From Mesorhabditis belari (taxonomy: Eukaryota; Nematoda; Chromadorea; Rhabditida; Rhabditidae), in the NCBI GenBank assembly GCA_958450365.1, contig CAUEEP010000757.1, positions 1,483,501-1,547,500 on the forward strand: a stretch of 64,000 nt of DNA, read 5' to 3'. Shown in pieces: positions 11,501 to 22,400 of this stretch. Made by a program: the position numbers and the translations under genes. Under the pieces are notes generated by a model. It ran no database searches. It saw nothing but the letters and a program-made list of their open reading frames with translations, and was not told where the DNA came from. The first letter of the stretch is position 1. The number at the start of each line of letters is the position of its first letter.

Positions 11501-13626
11501 AAACGATCCAAAAGTGTTCAATTTATACGAATCATCCTTTTCTCCTAAAAAAGAGAATGCAAATTGTATACAAGCAACGGGACGACTGCTCGAATTTCGA
11601 TGTGTGGCAACAATGAAAAGGGAAAGAGGGACAAAAAGAAGAAAAAGAACGGTTCATGTCATAATTTGGAGAACGGGGGTTACCTGTTTGTCTTTTCTCT
11701 TACCCGTATGTTCATCGATGTTAATCATTAGTATACACATGCGTACAAATTTGGAGACTCATAAACAATCTCTTTATGTCTCTTTGTTTCAAATTTTATT
11801 TTGTCAAATTTACAGTTCTTGAGGCTTTTAAAGTCATAGTTGAAAAGTTTCCTTGTATACAAATTTGCAATTTGCATACAATTTGCATTCTCTTGCATAC
11901 AATGCAATTTGTATACATACAATTTGCATTCTCTTTTTGTTTCTACCTCTAACTCTTTTTGACTGCATTTTAACACATTCTGCGTATCTCAATCAATTTT
12001 GGCAATCTGTTTTACCATGCAAAGTTCATTTCACTTCATTTCTCCTGTCACTTCTCCCAACTACATCTTCAATATTTGTCTAATCCCAATTTTCCCCATT
12101 TCTCATTCCACGTACGTTGCGTGGCTGATGCCCTTTATGACGGTCATTCCACCGCCGATCGGGCATCATCGAGAGCCCTTTTTTTTGTCACACGATCACT
12201 AATTTCTGTGCTCATCAAGTGGAAAAAAAAGGAAGAGTTGTACAATACATTTCTTATAAATCATAGCTTTTTACTATATTTTTCAGTCTAATCAGTTCTT
12301 ATTGTGTAATTTTTTTTGAGTGAGTGTAAAATGTATGCTATAATTGAATATTTTATCCCTTATTGTTAACACTTTGGCAATCGTTAATGCTTACATAAGG
12401 AATAAGATTTATAAAAAACAAACGAGCAATCAAGTATAGGACTCACTAGACATGGGAAAATTCTAATCTGAACCTAATTCTACTTTCGTTGTCTCAACCG
12501 TCTTTCGGCCGATTGCTCGGAAATTTAGTAGAGAATGCCTGAGAATGTAGAGAAAAAGAGAGAATGAGAAAAACTACAAGTAGAGAATGCCAATTTCTAT
12601 TTATAAACAAAATTTCAGAATAATTAAGAGACAGCTGAGAAAACGAAGGCGAAGTTAAGTTTTGTTTGAAATTCTCTATGTCTAAAACTCACTGATGCAG
12701 TCCGCTTTGTAATACTCAATCACTCAAAAAGCTCTCCTTATAAATTTTTGATTGATTTTTAGACAAAGGGCTTTTTTTAGCTTATTCAGCTTTATATCAG
12801 CCTAACAAAGTTATCATAAATGCTCAAAAACTTGCAATAATTTCACCCAAAATACAGTTCCATCTGCGGGCTTTAGATGGGAAAAAGCATTACCAAAAGA
12901 ATACAGGTTTCTTTCAATCTAATCCACTACAGTATAACATCAAAAATTTTAATCCGACGCTAAAAATGGATTGTTGAATGAGCGGTTGTCCTCCTCGCCC
13001 TCCTCCGCATTTCACCCAATAATTCCCAGGTAACCATTCTTTCCATGCTCTTCTCTTCTCATTCCCCATTTCACTCCTTCTCATCCCCAAAATTTTCCTA
13101 TTCATAAATCCTAATTCTCATTGACAGTGTGTTCATTCATGCAGAAATCGCATTCAAAGTTCAAAGCTGATTTTCTCGAAATTTTGCGATGAGTTTGGGT
13201 TTTGATGGCTCCAGAATTGTTTGAAAAGTATTTTCTAATAAGAAACGAATCCGCAAAGTACCAATCGTTTTTCTTCATTTCAATTGTGATTTGTATTTGT
13301 ATAAATCCTTGACCATCATCACTTTTTCCCTTTCTGAATTGAGATATCCACTTTTCGCACTTTTCTCCATTCCTTTGTGTGCTTTTGATGAAAAGCTGTC
13401 ATCTCCACTCCTTTTGCTTTTTTCGTTTCTTTTCTTCTTCCATATTTTCTTTTCAATCTCATCACTTTTTGCTTACTTTCTACTCGATTCCGATCTTCCG
13501 AACTTTATACTCGTAAACACTTCATCACATTTTAAAGACTAGATAACTACTGAGAATTCTTTTCTTCTTACATTCAAAATTTCTGTAAAGTATAAAGCTA
13601 TCTCACTAAAGTATACTGAAAATTTA
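8520..13626. other. Gene-poor stretch, 5.1 kb
   Basis: The short ORFs here have no splice-consistent neighbours and no recognisable motifs. GC rises locally at about 12110–12200 and 12950–13050 without a clear reading frame. T/C-rich tracts occur around 9420–9620 and 13320–13480. A run at 11855–11935 repeats variants of TTTGCATAC several times. I see no RNA gene. Confidence 0.45.
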
Positions 13627-13896
13627 CGGTGTTTATCCAGAACGAATCAAACAATCAAACCAATGAACTCAAGTTTTCTTAATTCTTGAGCTAATGTGGA
13701 ATTCTTACTCCAAGCGAAAAAACTTGCAAAAGCGAATTTTCAAATTTTTCAATAAAATCTAAAGGTGTTTTAGCTTTGAGAACTGAAGACTTTTATTCCG
13801 GTTACTTTAGTGAAACAAGAATTCAACATTAGCTCAAGAATTAAGAAAACTTGAGTTCATTGGTTTGATTGTTTGATCCGTTCTGGATAAACACCG
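13627..13896. repeat. 270-bp inverted-repeat MITE
   Basis: Arms of about 80 bp: CGGTGTTTATCCAGAACG at 13627 is mirrored by CGTTCTGGATAAACACCG-like sequence ending at 13896 (one base differs). The arms include ATCAAACAATCAAACCAATG and its complement. TA flanks both ends (13625–13626, 13897–13898). No ORF. It sits 150 bp upstream of the start codon of the membrane glycoprotein gene, so it may lie in that promoter. Confidence 0.85.
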
Positions 13897-14045
13897 TAAA
13901 CATTATGTTTTTTTGTTTTAACTCTCTTTCAGCTTGATCCTTGTTTGCTTTTAGATAACCCTCTTGTGATTCAACGTTATCCTGGTCTACTTTTATGCCA
14001 ATATTCTGAAAACTTATTCAATTCATCAAAATCAACCATGACGAT

Positions 14046-17000
14046 ATGCTAATCGTGCTCCTCTTTGGGGTTTTCTTCGGTTTTTCCGAGACGGCCCTCG
14101 AGCAACTCGCTCAATTCACACATTGGGATATTCTCACGAAAATTGATGGAGAAGTTTTGTGAGTTTAAAGATTTGAATAAAATATAGACGAATCTAGATT
14201 GACAACACCTGGCTCTCAAAAATGTTTCGGACTTGGGCTTAATTTTGGGACGGATCTCGACTCATCAACACATATCACTTTTCGAGGAGTTCGAGTAAGA
14301 TTGATACGTTTGCATATTGCTTTACCTCAAAATTTTAGGGTCCAAACATCACCGAATCAGTTTCCCGAGAAGTAAAGACTTTCTGTGCAAAATTGGGTCA
14401 TAAAGACTCGATCGAGTATGAGTTAATGCCCGTAATGTTGAAAGACTTTGAGACGATCAATGTTGGAGATGAACAACCGACGGCTAAAACAAGTGAGTTA
14501 GAAATCTAAAGTTAGTAAGAAGCCAAATATTTATGTACTTATAGAAGAAGCCGAATTGGATTACGAGTATGAGCTTTCGCGAGAGAAAACGGAGAGAATG
14601 ATTGATTTGAGAACGGTTTTTGACGAGCTTCACAATGGAAGAGTGGATCAACTAGTGACAACGCAGATTTTACAAGAGGTGAGAAAATAGATGATTGTGG
14701 GAAAGTTGGGTCACCAATAGCCAGTTCCCCTAACTCAATTGAAGCTTTGAATGTATATCCATGCGTATTTTGTCCTTCAGAGTTTCTATAGAGTTACAGG
14801 CCAGGCTTCGGGAGGTAACGATCCAAGAATCAAGTGTAGAATCAATAAGCGAGATAGGGTCGCGCTCCCAAACGAGTCTGAACCTAGAGCTCCAAGTTTC
14901 GTTTATCAATACGAGTTTATCAAACACGCGTTTATTACACACCTAGAAAACGAAAAAATAGGAAAGTGTGAAGAAAAAGTGAGCGATGCGAAGTTCAGAA
15001 TCACTAAGAACCACCAGTGCTCCATTTTTCCTGCCGAACTTCTCGCGGGGAGAATTTAAATAGGGCAAGAGAGGTCAAAAAGATATTCAGTTGGGTTCAC
15101 TGAAAACCCAACAAAAAGGATTTAACATAAAAAGAACTATAAGACATTAACAATGTAGGCTAATTTCCGCCATTTTATTAGCGCAACTGGATCTTTTGCG
15201 CAATTCGCCATAACTTTCTTCTAAGTGGGTTAATCTTTGTGCTTTTGGTGTCATTTTGTTGCACTTGTTGAGATCTACAAAATGACACCAAAAGCACAAA
15301 GATTAACCCACTTAGAAGAAAGTTATGGCGGGTTGCGCAAATAAAATGGCGGAAATTAGCCTATCCTGACATTAACATTTTATCGAAATGTAGATGAGCT
15401 TGCCATTAACTGTAAAAGTTTCGTAGTGTCTCAAGATCAACATTTTTAGACTCTCACCGAATTCCTTGGGAACCATGTTGATGATTGGGCTTTAAAAAAT
15501 GGACCTGTTGAGCTGGCGTTAGCACGGGTGGCCACAATCAAACCGGCAAAATGTGATAAACAATTGAATGTAAGTGAGAAGAGGTTTTGCTTTCAGAAAA
15601 ATAATCTTTAAGCTTCAAGGTAAGCTTAAAACTAATAGATTTAGCGAAAAAGTCTTTTCTTTTACCAACAATCAATTTCAGGTGATCCATTTACAAGTTT
15701 GCGTGCCGGCTCTTGACTTTTTCAACACAGGAAATATTGTTGAGGTAAGCTTTAGAGTTAGCATTTAAGATTTGAGTTAATAGCCAAGCAAAGATTACCC
15801 TAAAGTCGCGAGTATAAGTTCTGTTTGGTTTTCGCATGCAAATTGACGGCTGTCTCCGGTGCGGTGTGTCGAGGGTTCGAACCCCGCTGCAGCATAACTT
15901 TTTTGCTTTTTAAGAACAATGATAGAAGTAAATTTATTGAGGGTTATAGCAATTTTATGCTGTTATTTGTTGCTCCGGGCGTGGCTCGGCGCGTACGCCC
16001 TGCTCCTCTCCGGTGCTCAGTCTTATGGATCCCTCTCTGGCCTCTTCATCCGGCCAAAGTCCACGTCGACGGTCAAAAGAGATGCTTTCCAGCGTCTTCT
16101 TCAACACTATCGTCTGGATGTATCGATGCACATAACAAATAGCAATGGTGATAGGCTGTCACCCTGTAGTATCTCGCGCTCCAAGAACAATAATAAAAGT
16201 TTATATAACAATAAAAATGTATAAAAACCCAACAAAAAGAAATTCAAAGCAATTAAAGCGAATGTAAATTAAGGCAGAACTTATACTCGGATCAACTTAT
16301 ACTCGAGACTTTAGGGTACTCTCATTTTTTTGATTTCAATTTTACAAGAAACTAATCTGTAACTCGATTTCTAGATCGTTCACAAAGGTCAATTTGTCAC
16401 ATTCAACAATGAGACATTCTACGCTCAAATCTCTCTTCCATCTCATGTTTTTGTTCCATCTGGTGATGGACGAATTGTGCCAATTGATGTGAATCAATGC
16501 AAAAGACCTGTTAGTTAAAAAAACTAGGTTTAATCTTTGAATAATGTTGAATTTCAATATGATCTATTGAAATGAAACAAAAAATTGTACGATTTTTCCG
16601 ACCCAAGGAACGCGATCGAACACAGAACTTGGTCTAATTGAATCACCTTATTCTCGCTCGTTTCTGCAACCGAAATGCTATAAACAATCATTCCAGTGAA
16701 TAACTGAGCTTTTTTTGCACAGGGCGGGCTCGAACCAGGGCTGTGTGAGAGCGGAAAAAGACCGCTAACCAATACACCATAAAGACAGGTGGCGACAAGG
16801 CCATTTTAGCGGCAATAATCATCAATTTCTCAGTGAATGGGTTGTTTTATGATTAGAATTTTATTCATTTTATGATTTTTTTTACATTTTCAGACTCGCC
16901 ACGATTTCTTTTGTTCTCCGAATGCTTTACTATCAAATAATGCATGTCAACCGCCATTGTTAAAGAATTGTTCGATAATCCTTTCCGACTCAAGAATGCC

Positions 17001-19123
17001 TGCAAAAGTTCGAGAGTTCTCCAATGGATATCTCGTCAGATCATTTAAAAATGTTAGTTCTGTAGAGTCGAATTGAAATATGAATAGTTTCAGAATGTTG
17101 AGCAAATCTGTGGAAATCACACAACAAAGATGATCTTCCCGATGCCATTAAATATGTGGTGGAGACCAGTGGATGAATGTTTATACACAATTGGAGAACA
17201 CATTGAAATGCCTTCACTCGATGGAGTTGGATTCGAGACTTTCCTTGAGAATCAGGTGAAAATAACAAAATTTTATAGCTATGAAAAAAGCTTTCAAAAT
17301 AATACACAAATTTCAGCTCCGCATCGAGATCCTTCCCAAAGCATTGGATGGATATTTCTATGAACGCTTACCTGGACCAAAAGATCCACTTTCCCACTAT
17401 GAAAGTGTTTGGCGACATCAAAGAAAAGTTAGCTGAAGAGCGGTTATTGAAAAATTTCAAATCTAGTTGCTCTATGTACAATCAGTAAATGGGAACACAC
17501 TGATTGTTGGCCCAGCACAAGACAAAGCGCAAAAGAGTAAATCGTCAACTGAAGGTTGGTTTAAAGAAATCTAGAAATAAGATTAACCAAGTAAAGCTGG
17601 GAAGTATAGTTATTCGTTCCTGGAAGCTGGGAAGTATAGTTATTATAAACGGATGTGGACTAGAATTTGGGTTAAGTAAAAGAGAGTGGATCCCTTTTGA
17701 TATCCCGCCATCTCTAACACCCCGACAACCCAACTCAACTCCTCCAACGTATTAGAGGGGAGTCCCCGTGAAATGACCGACCTGTACTGCAGTTGCATAG
17801 ACCCGGAAGATATGTGTCTTTATTTACAGTAGTACAATAAGACGAATAGATTACAAATGAGTGTAAGGGGAAGGGGGGACTCCAAATGAGAGTCTCACTT
17901 GTCCTCCTAGGCAATCCCAAGGACCGCCCCTTCTCGGCAATAAAAGGGATAAGCACAGGGGAGGGCACATTTGTATAAGAATAGACAAATGATTCAATAA
18001 TAACAATAGTAACTAAAATATCAGTTTGGCTCGGAGCTGACATAGTAGAGATAATAGAAAAACTTAAAGAGTACATAACAGATTGGCGAGTTGAATAGGT
18101 AGTTAACAGATAATGAGCACAACAACGAAACCAATGCACTTCAAAGCCTAACTTTAACGATAGTCAACCGATAGTTCAACATCCAATTTTAACGATAGTA
18201 AGAGTTGGTTCCAAAATGAAAAATGAGACAAGATTACCCGGACACAAATAAGAAAATAACGCTTTATGTTAGCCAAAAGAGAATTTTGTCAAATCTTTTT
18301 TAAGAAAACTATTTATAAAGCTAAAACTATTGAAATCTATAAGAATTCTAGCATAAAAGCATTTTTGTAACGTATAAAAATTGTTTTTCACCCCTGAAGT
18401 CAAACAAAATTTATAAAAAAGCGCATAATTTTTTTAGTTATGGCTAAGAAACATTTCAAATATGTAAACGAATCAAAGTAAAAACATCTTTTTCAAAATT
18501 TCTTGGATAATTAGTGAAAAGTTGCTAAAAAGCTAACCATTCGGCCTTAGCTTTAGCTGACAAAACTTGGAATATTGTAGAATATTTTTAGAGAGCATTT
18601 CCTGTTATCGAATAAGCTTATCTCTATGTTCAAAAGTATTGAATTGTACTAGCAAAAAGAATTAGACAGTTTAACCCATTGTGCGCTGGATGTATGAGTA
18701 TGAAGTATGAGTTTGGGTAATCCTGCCGCACCCTATAATATTCCGGGCCAATCCAGCCGAGGAAAGACCAGGACCAAGCCGAAAGTCAGATCATAGCCTT
18801 GCTTTGCTGTAATCTTAGCTTACAAAAGTTTCTGAGGCGGTCAAAAGCCAGATCTAGAGCTGACTTCTTGCAGGCCACAGGTCAGGTTGGAACAGTTCTA
18901 TCAGTCGAGTATGATCCACAAATTTGTTTCAGCCTACCGTCCTCAACAAGAGCCAGTATACGGCCAAACGGTGACGCCAAAAGAGAAGGTCGGTCTCTTC
19001 TCCGAGCCAATGTTTCTTTTAATGCTTTTCCTTTCACTTCTCCTCAATGTGATCATTCTTGTCGTTTTTGTCGTTTTCGTTCTCGCTCGTCCCAGACATC
19101 AGAAGTTAGCTCAACATATGTAA
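14046..19123 (+). CDS. Single-pass type I membrane glycoprotein (possibly envelope-like)
   Basis: Twelve exons join in phase into 508 residues: 14046–14158, 14198–14294, 14339–14492, 14545–14678, 15450–15569, 15682–15744, 16375–16509, 16894–17052, 17094–17255, 17317–17427, 17467–17554 and 18933–19123. The start ATG opens a hydrophobic signal peptide (MLIVLLFGVFFGF), and a TTTCAG trans-splice-like acceptor lies at 13931. The ectodomain holds several cysteines (C279, C290, C298, C331, C354), N-glycosylation sites (NIT, NET, NCS, NHT) and an NGYLV motif at 316–320. Residues 472–497 form one transmembrane helix, followed by an 11-residue basic tail. Reading through the last donor would give a shorter secreted form ending at 17574. 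The Cys/NGYLV/Cys layout before a terminal helix recalls F-like (class I) envelope proteins of errantivirus-type elements, but the many introns indicate a host gene. The family is otherwise unrecognised. An AATAAA lies at 19130. Confidence 0.75.
14679..15157 (+). other. Intron 4 segment with GC-richer open frames
   Basis: Inside intron 4 of the glycoprotein gene, two overlapping frames stay open over 14751–15059 with higher GC than nearby introns. Joining them to the flanking exons breaks phase, so I treat this as intronic. It could be a decayed insertion or an alternative exon. Confidence 0.3.
15158..15361. repeat. 204-bp near-perfect foldback MITE
   Basis: GGCTAATTTCCGCCATTTTA at 15158 is mirrored by TAAAATGGCGGAAATTAGCC ending at 15361. 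The arms run about 95 bp each, through AAGTTATGGCG and GTGCTTTTGGTGTCATTTTG. TA flanks both ends (15156–15157, 15362–15363). It lies in intron 4 of the glycoprotein gene. The high arm identity suggests recent mobility. Confidence 0.9.
15840..16215. other. GC-rich insert with tRNA-like B box
   Basis: Intron 6 of the glycoprotein gene contains GGGTTCGAACCCC (15873–15885), matching a pol III B box, followed by a T run at 15899. About 250 bp of clearly GC-richer sequence follows (15960–16180), with an open frame beginning MIEVNLLRVIAILCC. The T-arm stem pairs only three bases and no A box is evident, so it is not a functional tRNA. A SINE-like or captured fragment is possible. Confidence 0.35.
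16718..16788 (-). other. tRNA-like pseudogene fragment
   Basis: On the minus strand, TGGTGTATTGGTTAGCGG resembles an A box and GGTTCGAGCCC a B box, about 30 bases apart, with a T-rich run just beyond. The acceptor arms do not pair and the T stem is poor. It is best read as a tRNA pseudogene or SINE head in intron 7 of the glycoprotein gene. Confidence 0.4.
17594..17647. repeat. Two-copy 31-bp tandem repeat
   Basis: AAGCTGGGAAGTATAGTTAT occurs at 17594 and again 31 bp later, in the last intron of the glycoprotein gene. Confidence 0.85.
17745..18182 (-). mobile_element. Possible solo LTR or dispersed repeat
   Basis: Sequence of higher GC than the flanks, with AATAAAAGGG and several palindromic G/C-rich motifs, occupies about 430 bp of the last intron of the glycoprotein gene. 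Read on the minus strand it begins TGTTGAACTATCGG, as many LTRs begin with TG, and it contains a long open frame without recognisable domains. TTTAACGATAGT occurs twice near its end (about 18150–18200). I could not fix both boundaries or a target duplication, so the LTR reading is tentative. Confidence 0.3.
18200..18932. other. Intronic, AT-rich with CCAAGCC-type motif cluster
   Basis: This is the remainder of the last intron of the glycoprotein gene. Bases 18240–18660 are AT-rich without features. Bases 18735–18900 carry short G/C motifs (GACCAAGCC, GGCCACAGGTCAGG) of a kind seen in at least six other places in the window. Confidence 0.4.
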
Positions 19124-19129
19124 ATTTAA

Positions 19130-19135
19130 AATAAA
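19130..19135 (+). terminator. Polyadenylation signal
   Basis: AATAAA seven bases after the stop of the glycoprotein gene, followed by a long A run. It is close to the stop, but nematode 3' UTRs can be very short. The next gene is convergent, ending at 19453. Confidence 0.5.
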
Positions 19136-19452
19136 AAAAAAACAATAATGTTAATTGTCAATCATAATAACTTTTGCATTTTTTTCACTTTCTAGACCTC
19201 ATCATTGTCTTTTTGGGTGCTTTCAATGCAAATTTCTCTCTATTTTGTCCATAATTTGTATCCTTCTCAATGAATTTGTCCAAAAATAACGGGGATTTTA
19301 TCAAAAATTGTTTATTTACAAGTTTTTGTTCTCACCTTGGCCCGATTAGGGTACACGTATTAAATGTAATAAAAAAATGAAAGAAAATAAATATTTAAAA
19401 AGTTTCCATCAGAAAAACCCGCAAAAGAATCAAAATTTAAAAAAAAAAGAAT

Positions 19453-22400
19453 TTAAACAGTGGACTTTGATAGATTTTCGTGATCAAAATCGACGATAAT
19501 TTGGATATTTTTGGCGGTTTGTGGAGTTAGAAATTGGGTGTGAGTGGATTGAGAGCTTTTTGGACGGATGGGGCGACTGAAGGGAAGATGGTTGATGGGA
19601 CTGGTGCGGTCTCTGAAAATCAAAAGATTAAGCACATCTTGGAGTAGCGATAAATTGCTAGAAATGCACAGTGAGCTGAGCTTTGTCATGGGTCGGATCA
19701 AGAAACTTGCCAGTTTATGCTGAAACAAGAAGCAAGAAGCATGCCACTTGGATAGCCAAGTGGCATGCTTCTTGTCGTTAGACTAGCATAGTTAATACAG
19801 CAAAACTTTTGCGATTCTTGCCAACTGCTTGTTTGTTTAGTTATGTAATTATTGGGACTATTGGAAAAAAAACGCGAATCAAATATCAAATCACACACCT
19901 GTAAGTGATGGCTCGATCTGCTCGGAAAGAGCTCCTCATCGAGCGAAACGAGGCTCGGAATTGACGCCCAAGCGCTGTCACCATGTGTTGAGAATCGGAA
20001 AAGAGGGAGGCACGTCTAAATTTAGAAGGTTTCTATAAGTGTTTATGATTTGACAATACTAACCTTTTAAAAAGTCTTAGATAAATAACTTTAAGTCTTT
20101 GACCTGAAGCTAAGACTTGAAGCTTTCAACCCATTCTTGTGCGCCAAAAGCATCAAAAGAGTGTCTTTGGAAAGTGACTCGCAAGAAAAATTGAAACTTT
20201 ATGAAAACTTGTTATCAAGATCGGATAAATGCAAATTGCACTACCAATCTCAATACCCAAATTCACTTAAAAGGGAAAACTTTTGCATACATGGATAAAA
20301 GGGTGAAGTCATGCTCTCGATCCGGGAATGGGGGCGACTGAGCAGAATGATGAGTGTGTAGCAAGGCACGGATTGGATTGAAGTGAATGGAGGGGAGATG
20401 CTATCGACACAGGATACTGCGCATCGGACTCACGAGGTGGTCGTCGGATTTCTGTAAATGGGAAAACAAACATTAACGGAGAACAGGCTGGGGAAATGGC
20501 ATTCCAAACGTTTTACCTTTAGGGATTTTGATCAACTTTCAAGGACTATAATGCTGTTTACTTTAGCTTTTCTGTTTCTGAGGCGATTTGTTTTTTAATA
20601 CTTGAGCTATTGTATTTTGTTACATAGTTTAAACTGTCAAAAACTGTAAGTTCTTAAAGCATTTTCTAAAAGATGGGTCATTTAGGAAGCTACAGTAATC
20701 TTTCCTTCACGTTTTGTCCAATTTACTTAACTATGATCCCATTCGATTATAATCAAAATTCAGTAAATCAGACTAAATCTGAAAAGAAGTTTACCGTAGT
20801 TTTCCAAACCTTTTAGAAAACGCCAGCTAAGCGTTTAAACTTATTATCAATAGGCAAAATTATAAACATGCTAAGCATATGCTACCATTTGACTATTTGA
20901 TGAAATTTACATTTAAAGTTTATCCAGAACAAGTCACTGATATAGGATTTCAGATTCTGCTTCACTCAAGTCAGCCGTTTTCCCGCTTCCCAGAAAATCT
21001 GATTTGATTTGATTGACTTTTACAAATTATGATTCATTTAGCCCAAGTCACGTTTAGTAACTAGAATTCGATAATCCGCTTTCAAACTTTTGAATGAGCC
21101 CATCAACTACACCAAATCCCCTAACAGATTGTGTTTTGGAGTCAAATGGAACACTGAAATGTGAAATGTTAAAAGAGAGAAACCCCAAACATTCAAGAAA
21201 GAATAAGCCACGGCAATGATCAGAGCATTTCTTCTCAAAAAAAGCACCTATTCGGGTATCCGACTGAAGAATATTCCATTGCCACCCCACTCGTGTAACT
21301 GAATCGATTCGGCTTTTTCGGGGTACAACGAATCCATTGATAGTAGATCTCGATGAATTCTTGGCGGAAGTTTGTGTTGAGGAAGCTGGAAGAGGATTTA
21401 ATTTGGTAATTGCTTTAGTAAGAGCTAGGAACAGGGCTGTTCCTAGGCTGATTTTCCAGAACCAAGCCCATTAGTTTTGCTCGATTTCCCGTAAATTCCA
21501 GACTATACCGAATCAAATCTATGGTTTTAGGCTAAATCAAACAATAAGATCGAAATTCCAGGCCAAGCCTCATTGTAACCCATTGGCTTTGCCTAGTTAG
21601 GCATGGTAACCGGCTTTTGGAACAGAGCTGGTTACTAAAAGTTCAACTATTTCTATAATTCTTGTTTTTTCTTGCTTTAAACTTTAAACCTTGCACTCAC
21701 CCGTAGAGAAACGGATTCACACAAACAGAGAGCATCGACAGCACTTTGCACGATTGATCAACGTGTTCAATTAGAGTTGTTTGCTCGTCCTAGACATAGG
21801 GAAATAAGATGTTTGCTTTTCTTTTTCAACCAACCGATGAACCGCTTAGAATACCCAAATCGAGTAGCATTGTGACGACGGTGAATGGAAGCCAGAGAAT
21901 GGCATAACTGCCAGCCATTGCAACGAGAAGACCCGTCGTTCTTGATCGCCTCTTTTTGCTTGCCATTTCCGCTGTGCCAGGCCGAGAGCGATTCTGCTTA
22001 CATGGAATCGGGGATAAGCACTCGGGTGTTCGCTCACTGACACTCTAAAGCAAATGGATTTAACTTTTATGAGTTGTGGACGAACGATAAAGTTTAGTCC
22101 CTCAACCTCAACCTTCAACCAGTCTACTCCTTTTTAGTTTCTCAATCATACTTACCAGTCAAATATTAGTTGTCACAACTTATTTACTCTATTGGTTAAA
22201 GAATACTTCCGAGGTTAAAGAATAGCTTTTCCTCGCCAACAAGTTCATATACAAATTGATCTTTGGTATCTTACTTCAATTCAATTTAGTATATTTTAGC
22301 ATAGTTTTAATATGGTTTTGAATAGATTTAAGTTAGAATTAATGAGTATAAACCTAATAAAAACTATTTTCCTCATCTTTACCAAGCTAGAGGCATGTTA

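Noticed and set aside
17735..18139. 134-codon minus-strand ORF
   Set aside because: It lies within the intron of the glycoprotein gene in a repeat-like block, with no domain or splice support. Treated as part of a possible LTR.
18887..18932. ATG upstream of the TM-coding exon (start of a 78-codon ORF)
   Set aside because: The conserved part begins after a TTTCAG acceptor at 18932, and phase matches exon 11 of the upstream gene, so the ATG is intronic.
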